This document shows, one piece after another, positions 18,115 through 27,729 of a stretch of DNA of 64,000 nucleotides (the stretch's first letter is position 1; the number at the start of each line of letters is the position of its first letter). The DNA is from Wenyingzhuangia fucanilytica. Its GTDB lineage: Bacteria; Bacteroidota; Bacteroidia; Flavobacteriales; Flavobacteriaceae. The stretch covers positions 1,178,001 to 1,242,000 of the forward strand of contig NZ_CP014224.1 in NCBI RefSeq assembly GCF_001697185.1. The letters run 5' to 3'. The notes beneath the pieces are model-generated. The model saw nothing but the letters and a program-made list of their open reading frames with translations. It did not search any database and was not told the origin of the DNA. A program made the translations under genes and the position numbers.

Positions 18115-18923
18115 ATGTATTAGCCATTACTTGGGATCCAGCATTGGGAATAGATCTAGGTTTTTTTGTTATAAGGTATTATAGCTTAATGTTTGTGATA
18201 GCCTTTGCTTTAGGATATCAAATCATGAAAAGAATTTTTATTCATGAAAAAGTTGAGTTAGAAAAGTTAGATAAATTATTGATGTACGTGGTTTTTGCTA
18301 CCATTTTAGGAGCAAGATTAGGACATGTTTTCTTTTATGATTGGGCTTATTTTAGTCAACATCCAGAAGAAATATTATTGCCATTTAAGTTTCAGCCAAC
18401 ATTTAAATTTACTGGTTTTGCAGGATTGGCGAGTCATGGGGCAGCTATCGGAATTATTGCCTCTTTATGGTATTTTTCTAAAAAAGTAATGCATAAACCT
18501 TTGTTGTACATTTTAGATAGGGTTGGGATTACCGTGGCCATTGCAGGATTGTTTATTCGTTTAGGAAACTTGATGAATTCAGAAATTATAGGTCATGCTA
18601 CTGGAACTAATTACGGACTTATATTTGCGCAATTAGGAGAAAATTTTCCTAGACACCCAACACAATTATACGAAGGATTTGGATATTTATTGGTCTTTGG
18701 AATTTTGTTCTATATGTACTGGAAAACAGATGCGGCACAAAAACAAGGATTGTTATTCGGAACTTTTTTCGCTTTGTTATGGTCTGTTCGTTTTGTGGTT
18801 GAATTTTTTAAAGAAGCACAGGTTGATGATAGAGCCAGTTGGGCATTAAATACAGGACAACTTTTAAGTATCCCTTTGATTATTATAGGGATTTACTTTA
18901 TGGTAAAAGCTAAAAAGAAATAA
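18111..18923 (+). CDS. lgt: Prolipoprotein diacylglyceryl transferase
   Basis: The 270-residue protein has about seven membrane helices. Family motifs visible are [13 protein letters not shown] near 103-115 (essential His), [14 protein letters not shown] near 149-162 and HPTQLYEG near 182-189. It moves diacylglycerol from phosphatidylglycerol to the lipobox cysteine, the first step for the many lipoproteins in this window. It is coupled to yidD and ends the cysS-yidD-lgt run. Confidence 0.96.
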   Translation: MNVLAITWDPALGIDLGFFVIRYYSLMFVIAFALGYQIMKRIFIHEKVELEKLDKLLMYVVFATILGARLGHVFFYDWAYFSQHPEEILLPFKFQPTFKFTGFAGLASHGAAIGIIASLWYFSKKVMHKPLLYILDRVGITVAIAGLFIRLGNLMNSEIIGHATGTNYGLIFAQLGENFPRHPTQLYEGFGYLLVFGILFYMYWKTDAAQKQGLLFGTFFALLWSVRFVVEFFKEAQVDDRASWALNTGQLLSIPLIIIGIYFMVKAKKK

Positions 18924-18926
18924 ATA

Positions 18927-18952
18927 AACGGCAACTTCGGTTGTCGTTTTCT
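18927..18952 (+). terminator. Terminator after lgt (TTCG tetraloop)
   Basis: AACGGCAAC (18927-18935), loop TTCG, GTTGTCGTT (18940-18948), one G-U pair. C(UUCG)G is an unusually stable tetraloop. A T-rich tail follows. Confidence 0.85.
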
Positions 18953-18996
18953 TTTTATATACAACTTGTTTATCTTTAACCTAAACCTATGATGTT

Positions 18997-19695
18997 ATGA
19001 AAAACTTAGTATTGGCTAGTTCAGGAAGTGTACATGGATCTGGATATTTAGAATATTTATTACCTACTGTAGATAAACTGTATAAGGATGTGGAAGAGAT
19101 TTTATTTATTCCTTATGCACAACCTAGTGGTATTAGTTATGATGATTATACCGATGCTGTACAAGAGGCGGTTAGTACTTTAGGAATAGAAGTAAAAGGG
19201 ATTCATGAGTTTAAAGATGCTAAAACAGCTATTAAGAATGCAAAAGGAATTTTTGTAGGAGGAGGAAACACTTTTTTATTAGTAAGTAAGTTATATGAAT
19301 TTGATTTGTGGGACTTGTTAAAAGAGGTTATAGTACAAGGAACCCCTTATTTAGGAACTAGTGCAGGATCTAATATAACAGGTTTAACCATGCATACTAC
19401 TAATGATATGCCTATAGTATTACCTCCAAGTTTTAATACATTAGGAATAGTACCTTTTAATTTTAATGCACATTTTATTCCTGCGGATACAAATTCTACT
19501 CATAGAGGGGAAACTAGAGAAACTAGGATAAAAGAATTTCAGTCAATTGTTTCTATACCTGTATTAGGAATTAAAGAGGGGAGTTGGTTAAGAGTAAAAG
19601 GAGATGATATTTTTTTAAGGGGAGGTAAAGAAGCCTATTGGTTTGAAAATAAAGAAATAAAAATAATTGATACCAATACCAATATAAAAGCATAA
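18997..19695 (+). CDS. pepE: Dipeptidase E (Asp-Xaa peptidase), family S51
   Basis: The 232 residues match PepE. GTSAGSNI near 121-128 holds the nucleophile serine (about 123), VGGGNTFLL sits before it, and FNAHFIPADT carries the histidine of the triad. It cleaves dipeptides with N-terminal aspartate in the cytoplasm. It stands alone between two terminators. Confidence 0.93.
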   Translation: MKNLVLASSGSVHGSGYLEYLLPTVDKLYKDVEEILFIPYAQPSGISYDDYTDAVQEAVSTLGIEVKGIHEFKDAKTAIKNAKGIFVGGGNTFLLVSKLYEFDLWDLLKEVIVQGTPYLGTSAGSNITGLTMHTTNDMPIVLPPSFNTLGIVPFNFNAHFIPADTNSTHRGETRETRIKEFQSIVSIPVLGIKEGSWLRVKGDDIFLRGGKEAYWFENKEIKIIDTNTNIKA

Positions 19696-19727
19696 AAAAA
19701 AGCTGAGCATTTGCTCAGCTTTTTTTA
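19694..19727. terminator. Bidirectional terminator between pepE and ribB
   Basis: AGCTGAGC (19701-19708) pairs with GCTCAGCT (19713-19720), flanked by A7 on the left and T on the right. It therefore works for pepE (plus) and for ribB (minus). Confidence 0.9.
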
Positions 19728-19728
19728 T

Positions 19729-20880
19729 TTAATAATTTATTCTGTCTACTACTTCTAAACCATAACCTGTAATTCCTACACGTTTTTGTTTTGCAGGAGA
19801 ATTGGTTAAAAGTTTTAGTTTGGTAATATCAATATTGTGTAAAATTTGTGCCCCAATACCAAAATCTTTTTCATCCATAGGATTAACAGTTGGTTCTTGT
19901 GGCGCAATTCCTTTTTGTTTGTTTTTAAGGTCTGTAAGACGTTTTTTAAGGTTAAAGGTTAATTGCTCTTGGTTAATAAAAACTACAGCTCCTCTTCCTT
20001 CTTTATTAATTTTATCAAAAACTCTAGCCAACTTGTCTTCTGGACCAGTAGTTAATGTGTTTAAGATGTCGTTACCAAAAGCATTTGGAGTTACTTTACA
20101 CAATACTTCTTCATCTTTACCCCAAGATCCTTTGGTAAGTGCTAAGTGAATTTGATTGTTTGTTGTTTGGTTAAATGCTCTTAATCTAAAAGTTCCAAAA
20201 CGAGTTTCTATATCAAAATCTTCAATTTTTTTAATTAAAGAATCGTGTTGCATACGGTAAGAAACCAAGTCTTCAATAGAAATTAATTTTAAATCAAATT
20301 TATCGGCAACTTCTCTTAAACGTGGCAAACGAGCCATGCTACCATCTTCATTTAAAATTTCTACTAAAATTCCCGCTGGTTTTAATCCTGCCAAACGAGC
20401 TAAATCTACACTAGCTTCTGTATGACCAGTTCTTCTTAAAACTCCACCTACTTTTGCTTTTAATGGAAAAATATGTCCAGGTCTTCCTAAATCAGAAGGT
20501 TTGGTTTCGTTTTGTGTTAAGGCATAAATGGTTTTTGCTCTGTCGTGAGCAGAAATTCCAGTTGTACATCCCTGTCCAATTAAATCTACAGAAACGGTAA
20601 ACTGAGTATGGTGTAAAACGGTATTGTTATCTACCATCATGTTTAAATCTAGTTCCTCACAACGCTCTTCAATTAAAGGAGCACAAATTAATCCACGACC
20701 GTGTTGAGCCATGAAGTTAATCATTTCAGGAGTTACTTTTTCTGCAGCAGCAATAAAATCACCTTCGTTTTCTCTGTCTTCATCATCAACAACAATAATC
20801 ATTTTTCCATTTCTAATGTCTTCAATGGCTTCTTGTATTGAATCTAACTTTATTTTGGTAGTATTTTCGGTATTATTCAT
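19729..20880 (-). CDS. ribB: 3,4-dihydroxy-2-butanone 4-phosphate synthase with degenerate GTP cyclohydrolase II domain
   Basis: The 383-residue protein has an intact N-terminal RibB domain: [10 protein letters not shown] at 32-41 (Mg and substrate acids) and [16 protein letters not shown] near 150-165. It makes the four-carbon unit of riboflavin from ribulose 5-phosphate. The C-terminal half from about 220 aligns with GTP cyclohydrolase II, but where RibA has three zinc cysteines in a GD-x5-CDCG type motif this protein has [18 protein letters not shown], with a single Cys. The catalytic QEGRGIGL motif is also replaced ([12 protein letters not shown]). The second half is therefore predicted inactive as a cyclohydrolase. 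The start overlaps the preceding permease gene by 8 bases. Confidence 0.92.
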   Translation of the reverse strand: MNNTENTTKIKLDSIQEAIEDIRNGKMIIVVDDEDRENEGDFIAAAEKVTPEMINFMAQHGRGLICAPLIEERCEELDLNMMVDNNTVLHHTQFTVSVDLIGQGCTTGISAHDRAKTIYALTQNETKPSDLGRPGHIFPLKAKVGGVLRRTGHTEASVDLARLAGLKPAGILVEILNEDGSMARLPRLREVADKFDLKLISIEDLVSYRMQHDSLIKKIEDFDIETRFGTFRLRAFNQTTNNQIHLALTKGSWGKDEEVLCKVTPNAFGNDILNTLTTGPEDKLARVFDKINKEGRGAVVFINQEQLTFNLKKRLTDLKNKQKGIAPQEPTVNPMDEKDFGIGAQILHNIDITKLKLLTNSPAKQKRVGITGYGLEVVDRINY

Positions 20881-22315
20881 CTGTTTTTTTAAGTCTGTTG
20901 AATAGTTTCTTAAACGGGGTTAAAATTACGTCAAATTTAATGAATCCCATATCTTTAGCAGCACTTATCGTAAAAATAAAAGCCAATGGAAGCATGATTA
21001 ATGTTCCAGACCATCCTCCTAAAATTGCACTGATTTTACTTTCTTCTGCTATGTTTTTACCAAATGTATTGATAAAGTGATAGGCTACATAAATAATAAT
21101 AGCCATAATCATAGGCAATCCAAAACCTCCTTTTCTAATAATAGATCCTAAAGAAGCCCCTACAAAAAAGAGCAAAAGGCATGAAAAAGAATTAGTTAGG
21201 ATATAATGAAATTGATAATCGTGATTGTTTAAATCTTTACGCTTTCGTTTAAAGTAATCTTTATATCCTTGAACGTTGGTGATTTTGTTTTTAACAGTTC
21301 TAGATGCTTGTTCTAAAATGTTTACTTTTTCTCTAGTATGAAAATTGTCTAAAATATTTTTACGTAACTCTTTGGCTTTTACAGTGTCTATTTTTTTAGA
21401 CATGTCTGATACCAAAATGTTAGACTGCATAGATTTAAATTTGGTGTCGATAAATTTATCGTAAGAATATTTTAAACTATCAGAACTAGCTTCTAGCTGT
21501 CCCATGTTTTTCATGGTGTAGTGATGTTTATATTTTTCTTCTTCTAAATCTTTACTAGTTAAATCAGAAATATCAATATTTACGGTGTACTTATCAAACT
21601 TAGCCATAGAAGAGGGCATTCTTAACCTATCTCTACGCTTTTTTTGATCATTACTATGGTCTTGAAAGTAATAACCATCATCTAAAATCAAGGTCATGTA
21701 CTTACTTCCTTCCTCTGTGGTAATTTCTCCTCTTTTTGCTGTGATGATTGTTTGATCGTCTTTAGTTCCTTGGGTTTCAATAATCAAAACATCTTTTAAT
21801 AAGTTGTTTTCCTCCCCATATTTTTTAGCAAATTTGATGCTATAATTAGGAATTTCATCATTAAAACTACCTTCTACCAAAGCCATGGTAGGTTGTGTTT
21901 TTTTGATGTTTAATAATAAATTCTTTTGTTTTAAACTGGCGTAAGGATAGGTGTAGTTGATTAAGAAAAAGTTAGCTACCGTAATTAATCCAACACAAAC
22001 AATTAGTGGTCTTAAGAACCTGAAAAATGAAATTCCGGCAGATTTAATTGCTGCAAACTCATAGTTTTCTCCCAAATTACCTAAAGTCATAATAGAAGAT
22101 AATAGAACAGATATAGGTAAGGCCTGTGGAGCAACAAATAAACACATGTACCAAAGGAATTTTCCTATAATACTAAGTTCTATTCCTTTACCTGCAATAT
22201 CATCAAAAACCAACCAAAGAGCTTGCATTACCAATACAAACATCACGATGGTGAATGAAGCTAAAAAGGGAACTAAAAAGCTCTTAATTAAATATTTGTC
22301 TAAGGTTTTCAACAA
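20873..22315 (-). CDS. LptF/LptG family permease (lipopolysaccharide export)
   Basis: This 480-residue membrane protein has the YjgP/YjgQ plan: three helices at the N-terminus (about 15-125), a periplasmic jellyroll-like region (about 130-360), and three C-terminal helices (about 370-465). [20 protein letters not shown] is the typical family opening. With LptB and its partner it would pull LPS from the inner membrane toward the outer membrane. Whether it is LptF or LptG cannot be decided here. It is 9 bases after the lolA-like gene and overlaps ribB. Confidence 0.92.
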   Translation of the reverse strand: MLKTLDKYLIKSFLVPFLASFTIVMFVLVMQALWLVFDDIAGKGIELSIIGKFLWYMCLFVAPQALPISVLLSSIMTLGNLGENYEFAAIKSAGISFFRFLRPLIVCVGLITVANFFLINYTYPYASLKQKNLLLNIKKTQPTMALVEGSFNDEIPNYSIKFAKKYGEENNLLKDVLIIETQGTKDDQTIITAKRGEITTEEGSKYMTLILDDGYYFQDHSNDQKKRRDRLRMPSSMAKFDKYTVNIDISDLTSKDLEEEKYKHHYTMKNMGQLEASSDSLKYSYDKFIDTKFKSMQSNILVSDMSKKIDTVKAKELRKNILDNFHTREKVNILEQASRTVKNKITNVQGYKDYFKRKRKDLNNHDYQFHYILTNSFSCLLLFFVGASLGSIIRKGGFGLPMIMAIIIYVAYHFINTFGKNIAEESKISAILGGWSGTLIMLPLAFIFTISAAKDMGFIKFDVILTPFKKLFNRLKKTDE

Positions 22316-22324
22316 AAAGTTGGG

Positions 22325-22957
22325 TTAGTCATTAATATAATACCCTAATGATTCATATTTAGCTTTGTTAAAAGCAAAAGTATTAGGTGCTAATTGTTGA
22401 TTTGTTTTGTAAGAAGTAATGGTAAAGTTGGTATCTGTTCCATTAGTTCCTACTTCTGTTAAAGAAGTAATTTGATTATTTTGTGTGTTTACACCTAATA
22501 ATATATGCGAAACCTCTTCTGATTTTTCAGTTGGAGTTAGTTTAATGAACTGTACGCTACCTTCTTTTTTATCTAATTGATAAGTGTATCCTTTTTTATA
22601 AAAGCTTAATAATTTTGAAGGAGTGATGCTTTCATCGCTAATGTCTGATGATGGTGTGATGTTTACTTCTTCATTTTCTGGAGAAATAACATAATTATTC
22701 TTTTCATCAAAAAGGATGATGTTGTTTAAGTAGTTTAATACATATTTATCACCTTGTATAACGGCAGAACCTTTACTAGTTTGTTTAATGTTTACTGCTT
22801 TGTTTTCTAAAGTATGCGTAAACTCAATAGTAATGTTTTTATACTGTTCTAGTTCGCTAGAAACTTTGTCTAAAATAGCTTGAGCTTTAGGAGCGTTTTG
22901 TGAAAAAGCTAAAGTACTAACGAATAGGGTAAAAGCTATTATGATATTTTTTCTCAT
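22325..22957 (-). CDS. LolA-like outer-membrane lipoprotein carrier
   Basis: I start at the ATG at 22957, 1 base after the ftsK stop, because it gives a clean signal peptide (MRKNIIIAFTLFVSTLAFSQ); an ATG at 22975 inside ftsK is also in frame. The mature part (about 190 residues) shows the LolA/LolB-type beta-sandwich pattern: YKNITIEFTHTL, GSAVIQGDKYVLNYLNNIILFDEKNNYV and ITSLTEVGTNGTDTNFTITSYK. It should ferry lipoproteins across the periplasm to the outer membrane. Its place between ftsK and an Lpt permease is an envelope-biogenesis context. Confidence 0.85.
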   Translation of the reverse strand: MRKNIIIAFTLFVSTLAFSQNAPKAQAILDKVSSELEQYKNITIEFTHTLENKAVNIKQTSKGSAVIQGDKYVLNYLNNIILFDEKNNYVISPENEEVNITPSSDISDESITPSKLLSFYKKGYTYQLDKKEGSVQFIKLTPTEKSEEVSHILLGVNTQNNQITSLTEVGTNGTDTNFTITSYKTNQQLAPNTFAFNKAKYESLGYYIND

Positions 22958-22958
22958 G

Positions 22959-25430
22959 TTAATTGTTTTTTTCATCGGCTAATAATTGATCTAAAGAAGT
23001 TAAATCGGTAACTAAAACTTGTCTTGCTTTACTTCCCTCAAAAGAACCCACAATTCCTGCTGCTTCTAATTGATCTATTAATCTTCCTGCTCTGTTGTAG
23101 CCTAATTTTAATTTACGTTGTAATAATGAAGCCGATCCTTGTTGTGCAATTACAATGGTTTCTGCTGCTTCTCTAAATAATTTATCTCTATCGGCAATGT
23201 CAATATCAAGTTCTGTACCACTTCCATCTTCTCCAACATATTCAGGCAATTGATAAGCCTCTGGATAAGCTCTTTGTGAACCAATAAAATCGGTAATTTT
23301 TTCTACCTCAGGAGTATCAACAAAAGCACATTGTACACGAATTAAATCGTTTCCACTAGAAATTAATAAATCTCCACGTCCAATTAATTGATCGGCACCT
23401 GGCGCATCTAAAATGGTTCTAGAATCTATTTTAGAAGTCACTCTAAAAGCAATTCTCAATGGGAAATTGGCTTTAATAATCCCTGTAATAACATTTACAG
23501 AAGGTCTTTGTGTAGCCACAATTAAGTGAATTCCAATAGCACGAGCCAATTGAGCCAAACGAGCAATAGGAGTTTCTACTTCTTTACCTGCTGTCATAAT
23601 TAAATCTGCAAATTCATCAATCACCAATACGATGTATGGTAAGAATTTATGACCATCATTAGGATTTAACTTACGAGCTTTAAATTTTTCGTTATACTCT
23701 TTAATGTTACGCACCATAGCATCTTTAAGCAAGTCGTAACGATTGTCCATTTCTATACACAACGAGTTTAAAGTATGAATAACTTTAGTAGTATCTGTAA
23801 TAATGGCATCATCTGTATCTGGTAATTTGGCTAAGTAATGACGTTCTATTTTGTTAAATAAAGTCAATTCTACTTTTTTAGGATCTACCAATACAAACTT
23901 AATTTCTGCTGGATGTTTTTTATATAATAAAGATGTTAAAATTGCATTTAATCCTACAGATTTTCCTTGACCAGTAGCACCCGCCATTAATAGGTGAGGA
24001 GCTTTGGCTAAATCGAAAATAAATGTTTCGTTAGCAATGGTTTTACCTAAAGCAATAGGCAATTCCATTTTAGACTGTTGAAATCTGTTAGAAGCAATAA
24101 CAGAGTTCATAGAAACAACTGTTGCTTTTTGGTTTGGAACTTCTATACCAATGGTTCCTTTACCTGGAATTGGGGCAATAATTCTAATTCCTAAAGCAGA
24201 TAAAGACAAAGCAATATCATCTTCTAAGTTTTTAATTTTAGAAATTCTAATTCCTGCTTCTGGTACAATTTCATACAAAGTAATAGTAGGACCAACAGTT
24301 GCTTTAATTTGTGCAATTCCAATTTTATAATTGTTAAGAGTATCAACAATTTTATTTTTATTGGCTTCAAGCTCCCCAGCATCTACAGAAATACTATCAT
24401 CAAACTCTCTTAATAAGTTTAGTGTTGGGAATTTATAATTTCCTAAATCTAAAGTAGGGTCAAATTCACCAAAATCTTTTACCAATTTATCTGATAAATT
24501 AGAAGTAGTAATTTCTTCTTTGGTTACTTGTTCTATGTCTATTTTAAGCTCTTCTTTAGAAGCTTCTTTTTCTTTAGCAGTTGTAATGTTAGAATGATTT
24601 TGAATGGTAGGGCTCACATTTTTTATGGCCATTTCAAAAGTAGAAGTAGGTTTTTCTTCTTCGTCTTTTTCTTCAAATTCATCTAAAGAGATTATTTTTT
24701 CTTTGATGATTTCTTTTTCATCATCTACATTGTTTTCAATAAAATCTTTTGGTTCTTCTTGATTGTTTTCTTCGGACTCGATAATACCATCTTCTGAGCG
24801 TGAAGAAGCAAAACTATTTTTAAATTCTTGAATTTCTTCTTTTTTAGGGAACCATCCTTTTATTCTTTCTGGAGTAATTTTAAAACGAATTACAAAATAA
24901 GTTGCATAACCAAAAATGATTAAAATAATCAATCCAAAAGGAGCAAGGTAAGGAATTAAGTAGCTGTTTAATTCAACCCCAACCACACCAGCAATTAGCG
25001 CATTTTGATTGGCAAAAAAACCAAAAGTTGTAGCTGTCCAAATTAACCCTAACATTCCCCAATTCCACGATTTAAATATTTTTTTAACTGGAATTTTTAA
25101 TAAGATATATAATCCAGTAAAAAATAAAAGAATAGGAATAATGATGGCAGCAATACCAAAACCTTTATAGATAAAAAAGTAGCTTAGGTTTGCTCCTAAT
25201 TTTCCTAGTAAATTTTGTGCTTCAACAGCTTTATCTCCTAATTGATGAACAGTTGACTGATCTGCTTGCCAAGTAAAGAAAAATGAGATAAAGGCAGTAA
25301 ATAAGAAAATACCAAAAAGCAACATGAATAAACCAAAAACGGTTTGTGTTTGTCTGTTATTGACAAATTCTTGTAGTTTTGCTTTTTGATTGGTATTTGT
25401 AGTAACTTTTTTGTTGCTTTTTTTGGGCAT
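22959..25430 (-). CDS. ftsK: DNA translocase FtsK/SpoIIIE
   Basis: The 823-residue protein has four membrane helices (about 30-185), an acidic low-complexity linker (about 205-320), the motor with Walker A GATGQGKSVGLN near 480-491 and Walker B IVLVIDEFADL near 600-610, and a C-terminal winged-helix gamma domain (QQGSASLLQRKLKLGYNRAG). It pumps chromosome DNA at the septum and brings the dif sites together for resolution. The linker is short compared with E. coli, usual for this phylum. Confidence 0.96.
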   Translation of the reverse strand: MPKKSNKKVTTNTNQKAKLQEFVNNRQTQTVFGLFMLLFGIFLFTAFISFFFTWQADQSTVHQLGDKAVEAQNLLGKLGANLSYFFIYKGFGIAAIIIPILLFFTGLYILLKIPVKKIFKSWNWGMLGLIWTATTFGFFANQNALIAGVVGVELNSYLIPYLAPFGLIILIIFGYATYFVIRFKITPERIKGWFPKKEEIQEFKNSFASSRSEDGIIESEENNQEEPKDFIENNVDDEKEIIKEKIISLDEFEEKDEEEKPTSTFEMAIKNVSPTIQNHSNITTAKEKEASKEELKIDIEQVTKEEITTSNLSDKLVKDFGEFDPTLDLGNYKFPTLNLLREFDDSISVDAGELEANKNKIVDTLNNYKIGIAQIKATVGPTITLYEIVPEAGIRISKIKNLEDDIALSLSALGIRIIAPIPGKGTIGIEVPNQKATVVSMNSVIASNRFQQSKMELPIALGKTIANETFIFDLAKAPHLLMAGATGQGKSVGLNAILTSLLYKKHPAEIKFVLVDPKKVELTLFNKIERHYLAKLPDTDDAIITDTTKVIHTLNSLCIEMDNRYDLLKDAMVRNIKEYNEKFKARKLNPNDGHKFLPYIVLVIDEFADLIMTAGKEVETPIARLAQLARAIGIHLIVATQRPSVNVITGIIKANFPLRIAFRVTSKIDSRTILDAPGADQLIGRGDLLISSGNDLIRVQCAFVDTPEVEKITDFIGSQRAYPEAYQLPEYVGEDGSGTELDIDIADRDKLFREAAETIVIAQQGSASLLQRKLKLGYNRAGRLIDQLEAAGIVGSFEGSKARQVLVTDLTSLDQLLADEKNN

Positions 25431-25463
25431 TTAAAACAGTAAATTTTTGGTAAAGATACAGAA

Positions 25464-25850
25464 TTACTGAGATAGGAAAAGCATTAATTTAGGGATATAA
25501 ATAAAGGCTACTATTACAGCTCCAAATAATCCTGCAAATAATACAGCACCAGCACTAACATCTTTTATAGTCCCAATTTTTTTATCAAAATCTGGTTGAA
25601 TAAAATCTGCTATTTTTTCTATAGAAGTGTTTAAAGCTTCTACACTAATTACTAGTCCAATGGCTAAAAACTGTAACATCCATTCGGTTCTAGTAATGTT
25701 GGTAAAATATCCTAATAGACTTAGTAATATTGTACTAACACAATGTACTTTAATTGCATTTTCAGTTTTAATCAAATATACAGCACCAATAAATGCATAT
25801 TTTAAACTTTCAATTCTATTAATTACAAAGTTTTGTTTTTTTTGTTCCAT
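25464..25850 (-). CDS. Diacylglycerol kinase family membrane protein (DgkA-type)
   Basis: The frame can open at 25877, but that ATG lies inside the tpx terminator palindrome, so I start at 25850 (MEQKKQNFVINRIESLKYAF), giving 128 residues. Three membrane helices and the signature EALNTSIEKIADF place it with the small integral-membrane diacylglycerol/undecaprenol kinases. It would recycle a lipid alcohol to its phosphate; which lipid is not readable. It is followed by ftsK. Confidence 0.9.
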   Translation of the reverse strand: MEQKKQNFVINRIESLKYAFIGAVYLIKTENAIKVHCVSTILLSLLGYFTNITRTEWMLQFLAIGLVISVEALNTSIEKIADFIQPDFDKKIGTIKDVSAGAVLFAGLFGAVIVAFIYIPKLMLFLSQ

Positions 25851-25883
25851 ACTAAAAGAAAAGGCTTGCAATTGCAAGCCTTT
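25851..25883 (-). terminator. Terminator of tpx
   Basis: AAAGGCTTGCAA and TTGCAAGCCTTT form a perfect 24-base palindrome at 25860-25883. A T-rich tail follows on the minus strand. It lies 10 bases before the dgkA start, which separates tpx from the dgkA-ftsK run. Confidence 0.8.
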
Positions 25884-25892
25884 AAAGTTTTA

Positions 25893-26387
25893 TTATAAGG
25901 CAGCTAAAGCAGCTTCGTAATTAGGTTCGCTAGTCGTTTCGCTTACTTGTTCAGTATAGGTGATTTCTCCTTGAGTATTGATTACTACAATAGATCTAGA
26001 CAATAAACCTTCTAAAGGCCCATCTGCAAAGGTTACTTCATAATCTTTTCCAAAGTTTCCAGAAATATCAGATAAACTTAAAACATTTTCAATTCCTTCG
26101 GCACCACAAAAACGTGCATGAGCAAAAGGTAAATCTTTAGAAATACATAAAACTTTTGTATTTGCTAATTCAGAAGCTTTTTTGTTAAATGTTCTTACAG
26201 AAGTAGCACAAGTTCCTGTATCAATACTAGGAAAAATATTTAAGATTAAATTTTCACCTTCAAAGTCTGATAAACTTACTTCAGATAAATCAGTGTTTCT
26301 TAATGTAAAATTAGGGGCTTTGGTTCCAATAACTGGTAAATTACCAATAGTTGTAATAGGGTTGCTCTTTAATGTGATATTTGCCAT
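25893..26387 (-). CDS. tpx: Thiol peroxidase (Tpx, atypical 2-Cys peroxiredoxin)
   Basis: The 164 residues are the Tpx length. The peroxidatic cysteine is C60 in SIDTGTCATSVRTF and the resolving cysteine is C94 in ARFCGAEG, the spacing expected for an internal disulfide. It reduces hydrogen peroxide and alkyl hydroperoxides using thioredoxin. It is monocistronic, with a perfect palindrome terminator. Confidence 0.96.
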   Translation of the reverse strand: MANITLKSNPITTIGNLPVIGTKAPNFTLRNTDLSEVSLSDFEGENLILNIFPSIDTGTCATSVRTFNKKASELANTKVLCISKDLPFAHARFCGAEGIENVLSLSDISGNFGKDYEVTFADGPLEGLLSRSIVVINTQGEITYTEQVSETTSEPNYEAALAAL

Positions 26388-26413
26388 TTTTATATATTTT
26401 TTTGAAAACTAAA

Positions 26414-26449
26414 TATATAAAAAATGCCTTTAACAACGTTAAAGGCATT
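26414..26449 (-). terminator. Terminator after the glycogen-binding domain gene
   Basis: AATGCCTTTAAC (26423-26434), loop AAC, GTTAAAGGCATT (26438-26449). On the minus strand it is followed by TTTTTTATATATT. Confidence 0.85.
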
Positions 26450-26470
26450 GGGGTTTATATTAGATTATTT

Positions 26471-26767
26471 TTATAATGCAACTAAAGAGTTTTCTGCATT
26501 TGCATATTCGTTAAAAATCAATGCTTCAGGCTCATCATCATTTACATATTCACCATCTAAAATATACTTGTACTCGTATGATTTTTCTGTTTCTAAATCA
26601 ACAACAACTTTAAAAGTTCCGTTTTTTAGTTTTTTTAATGGTGTTGTAGTTGAGTCCCATTCGTTAAAGTCACCTACTAATACAACTTCTGTAGCTTCAG
26701 GAGCAGAAATTGAAAATGTTACTTTACATACTGGTTTACTCTTTAAAAATTTCTTAGTAATAGCCAT
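26471..26767 (-). CDS. Free-standing isoamylase/CBM48-type early-set domain protein
   Basis: These 98 residues contain one immunoglobulin-like early-set domain and nothing else: VCKVTFSISAPEATEVVLVG, DFNEWD, then YEYKYILDGEYVNDDEPE. The pattern is that of CBM48 glycogen-binding modules found on branching enzymes and AMPK beta. No catalytic domain is attached and no glycogen gene is near. It may bind alpha-glucan or act as an adapter; function unknown. Confidence 0.8.
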   Translation of the reverse strand: MAITKKFLKSKPVCKVTFSISAPEATEVVLVGDFNEWDSTTTPLKKLKNGTFKVVVDLETEKSYEYKYILDGEYVNDDEPEALIFNEYANAENSLVAL

Positions 26768-27019
26768 AGTTTATTAGTTTTTTATAGTCACAAATTTATA
26801 AATAAATATAGTATTTGTTAAGTTTTTTTTCTGAATGTGTTGATTTTTAATGATTTGTTAAATTATGTCCTTTAACATTAGTTAATTGTTAAGTCTGAGT
26901 ATTTATTCTTGTTTTAATGATATTAATTTTTATGAATAAAAATTAAATTAGGGTAACCTAAGTTAATTTTTTATATTTAAACGACTTAATTAGTTGATAT
27001 GTTTAAGTAAAAAAGATTA

Positions 27020-27511
27020 ATGATATACACAATAGTTGAAAATTTACAGAAAGGAAGAAGTTTGTTAGTGGATATTTCCCAAGAACAGTATTGTGATAAA
27101 TCTATTCCGCCATACTACTCAAGTATAGGTGGGCATATGAGACATATTTTAGATATGTTTCATTGTGTTTTTTCAGGTTATCAAAATGGAAGGGTAGATT
27201 TAACTAAAAGAGAAAGAAATATTAATGTTGAGACTTTTCCTAGTTATGCAACAGCATATTTAGATTCAATAGTTCAACACTTATTAAATTTGGAGGAATC
27301 AGATTTGAGTAGAACTATACAAGTTGTAGATGATTTAGGTAATGGATGCTGTACTGTTGACTCTACTTTAGGAGCAATTTTAGCTCAAGCACAAAGCCAT
27401 ACCATTCATCATTATGCAACAATTGGGTATATGTTACATCATTTAGGAGTTACTTTAAAAGATGATAGTTTTGGATTAAATCCTACAACTCCAAAGGTGT
27501 TAAAGTACTAA
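27020..27511 (+). CDS. DinB/YfiT-fold putative metalloprotein
   Basis: The 163-residue protein has the four-helix DinB pattern with three spaced histidines likely to bind a metal: GGHMRHILDMFHC near 38-50 and QSHTIHHYATIGYML near 127-141. Members act as thiol-dependent transferases or DNA-damage proteins of unknown role; no substrate can be named here. It stops 4 bases into the convergent gene at 27508. The 252-base upstream gap is AT-rich, and I see no further gene in it. Confidence 0.7.
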   Translation: MIYTIVENLQKGRSLLVDISQEQYCDKSIPPYYSSIGGHMRHILDMFHCVFSGYQNGRVDLTKRERNINVETFPSYATAYLDSIVQHLLNLEESDLSRTIQVVDDLGNGCCTVDSTLGAILAQAQSHTIHHYATIGYMLHHLGVTLKDDSFGLNPTTPKVLKY

Positions 27512-27729
27512 TCTTTAAACAAGTGGCTTAATAAAGCTCTTATTCCTAACACAAATAATATAATGGTTGCTATGGCTAGTAAAATTCCTACAATTAAAAA
27601 GCCATAAATACCATCTTTTTGTAGTGCTTTAAACCCTATGTTAACAAGTACAGGGCTTAAGATTAATAAAGGCAATACAGCTGCCATGATATTAATTCCC
27701 CTTTGTAAATGACTTTTTTTATTGTTCAT
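27508..27729 (-). CDS. Small two-helix membrane protein, DUF6095-like
   Basis: The 73-residue protein consists of two hydrophobic helices (about 12-33 and 43-66) joined by a short loop (KALQKDGIYG). It resembles the DUF6095 proteins of Flavobacteriia, from memory of that family rather than a search. It overlaps the end of murQ by 11 bases, so the two are coupled. Function unknown. Confidence 0.75.
   Translation of the reverse strand: MNNKKSHLQRGINIMAAVLPLLILSPVLVNIGFKALQKDGIYGFLIVGILLAIATIILFVLGIRALLSHLFKD

Noticed and set aside
25851-25877. N-terminal extension of the diacylglycerol kinase
   Set aside because: These codons fall in the tpx terminator palindrome; homologues start near MEQKKQNF.
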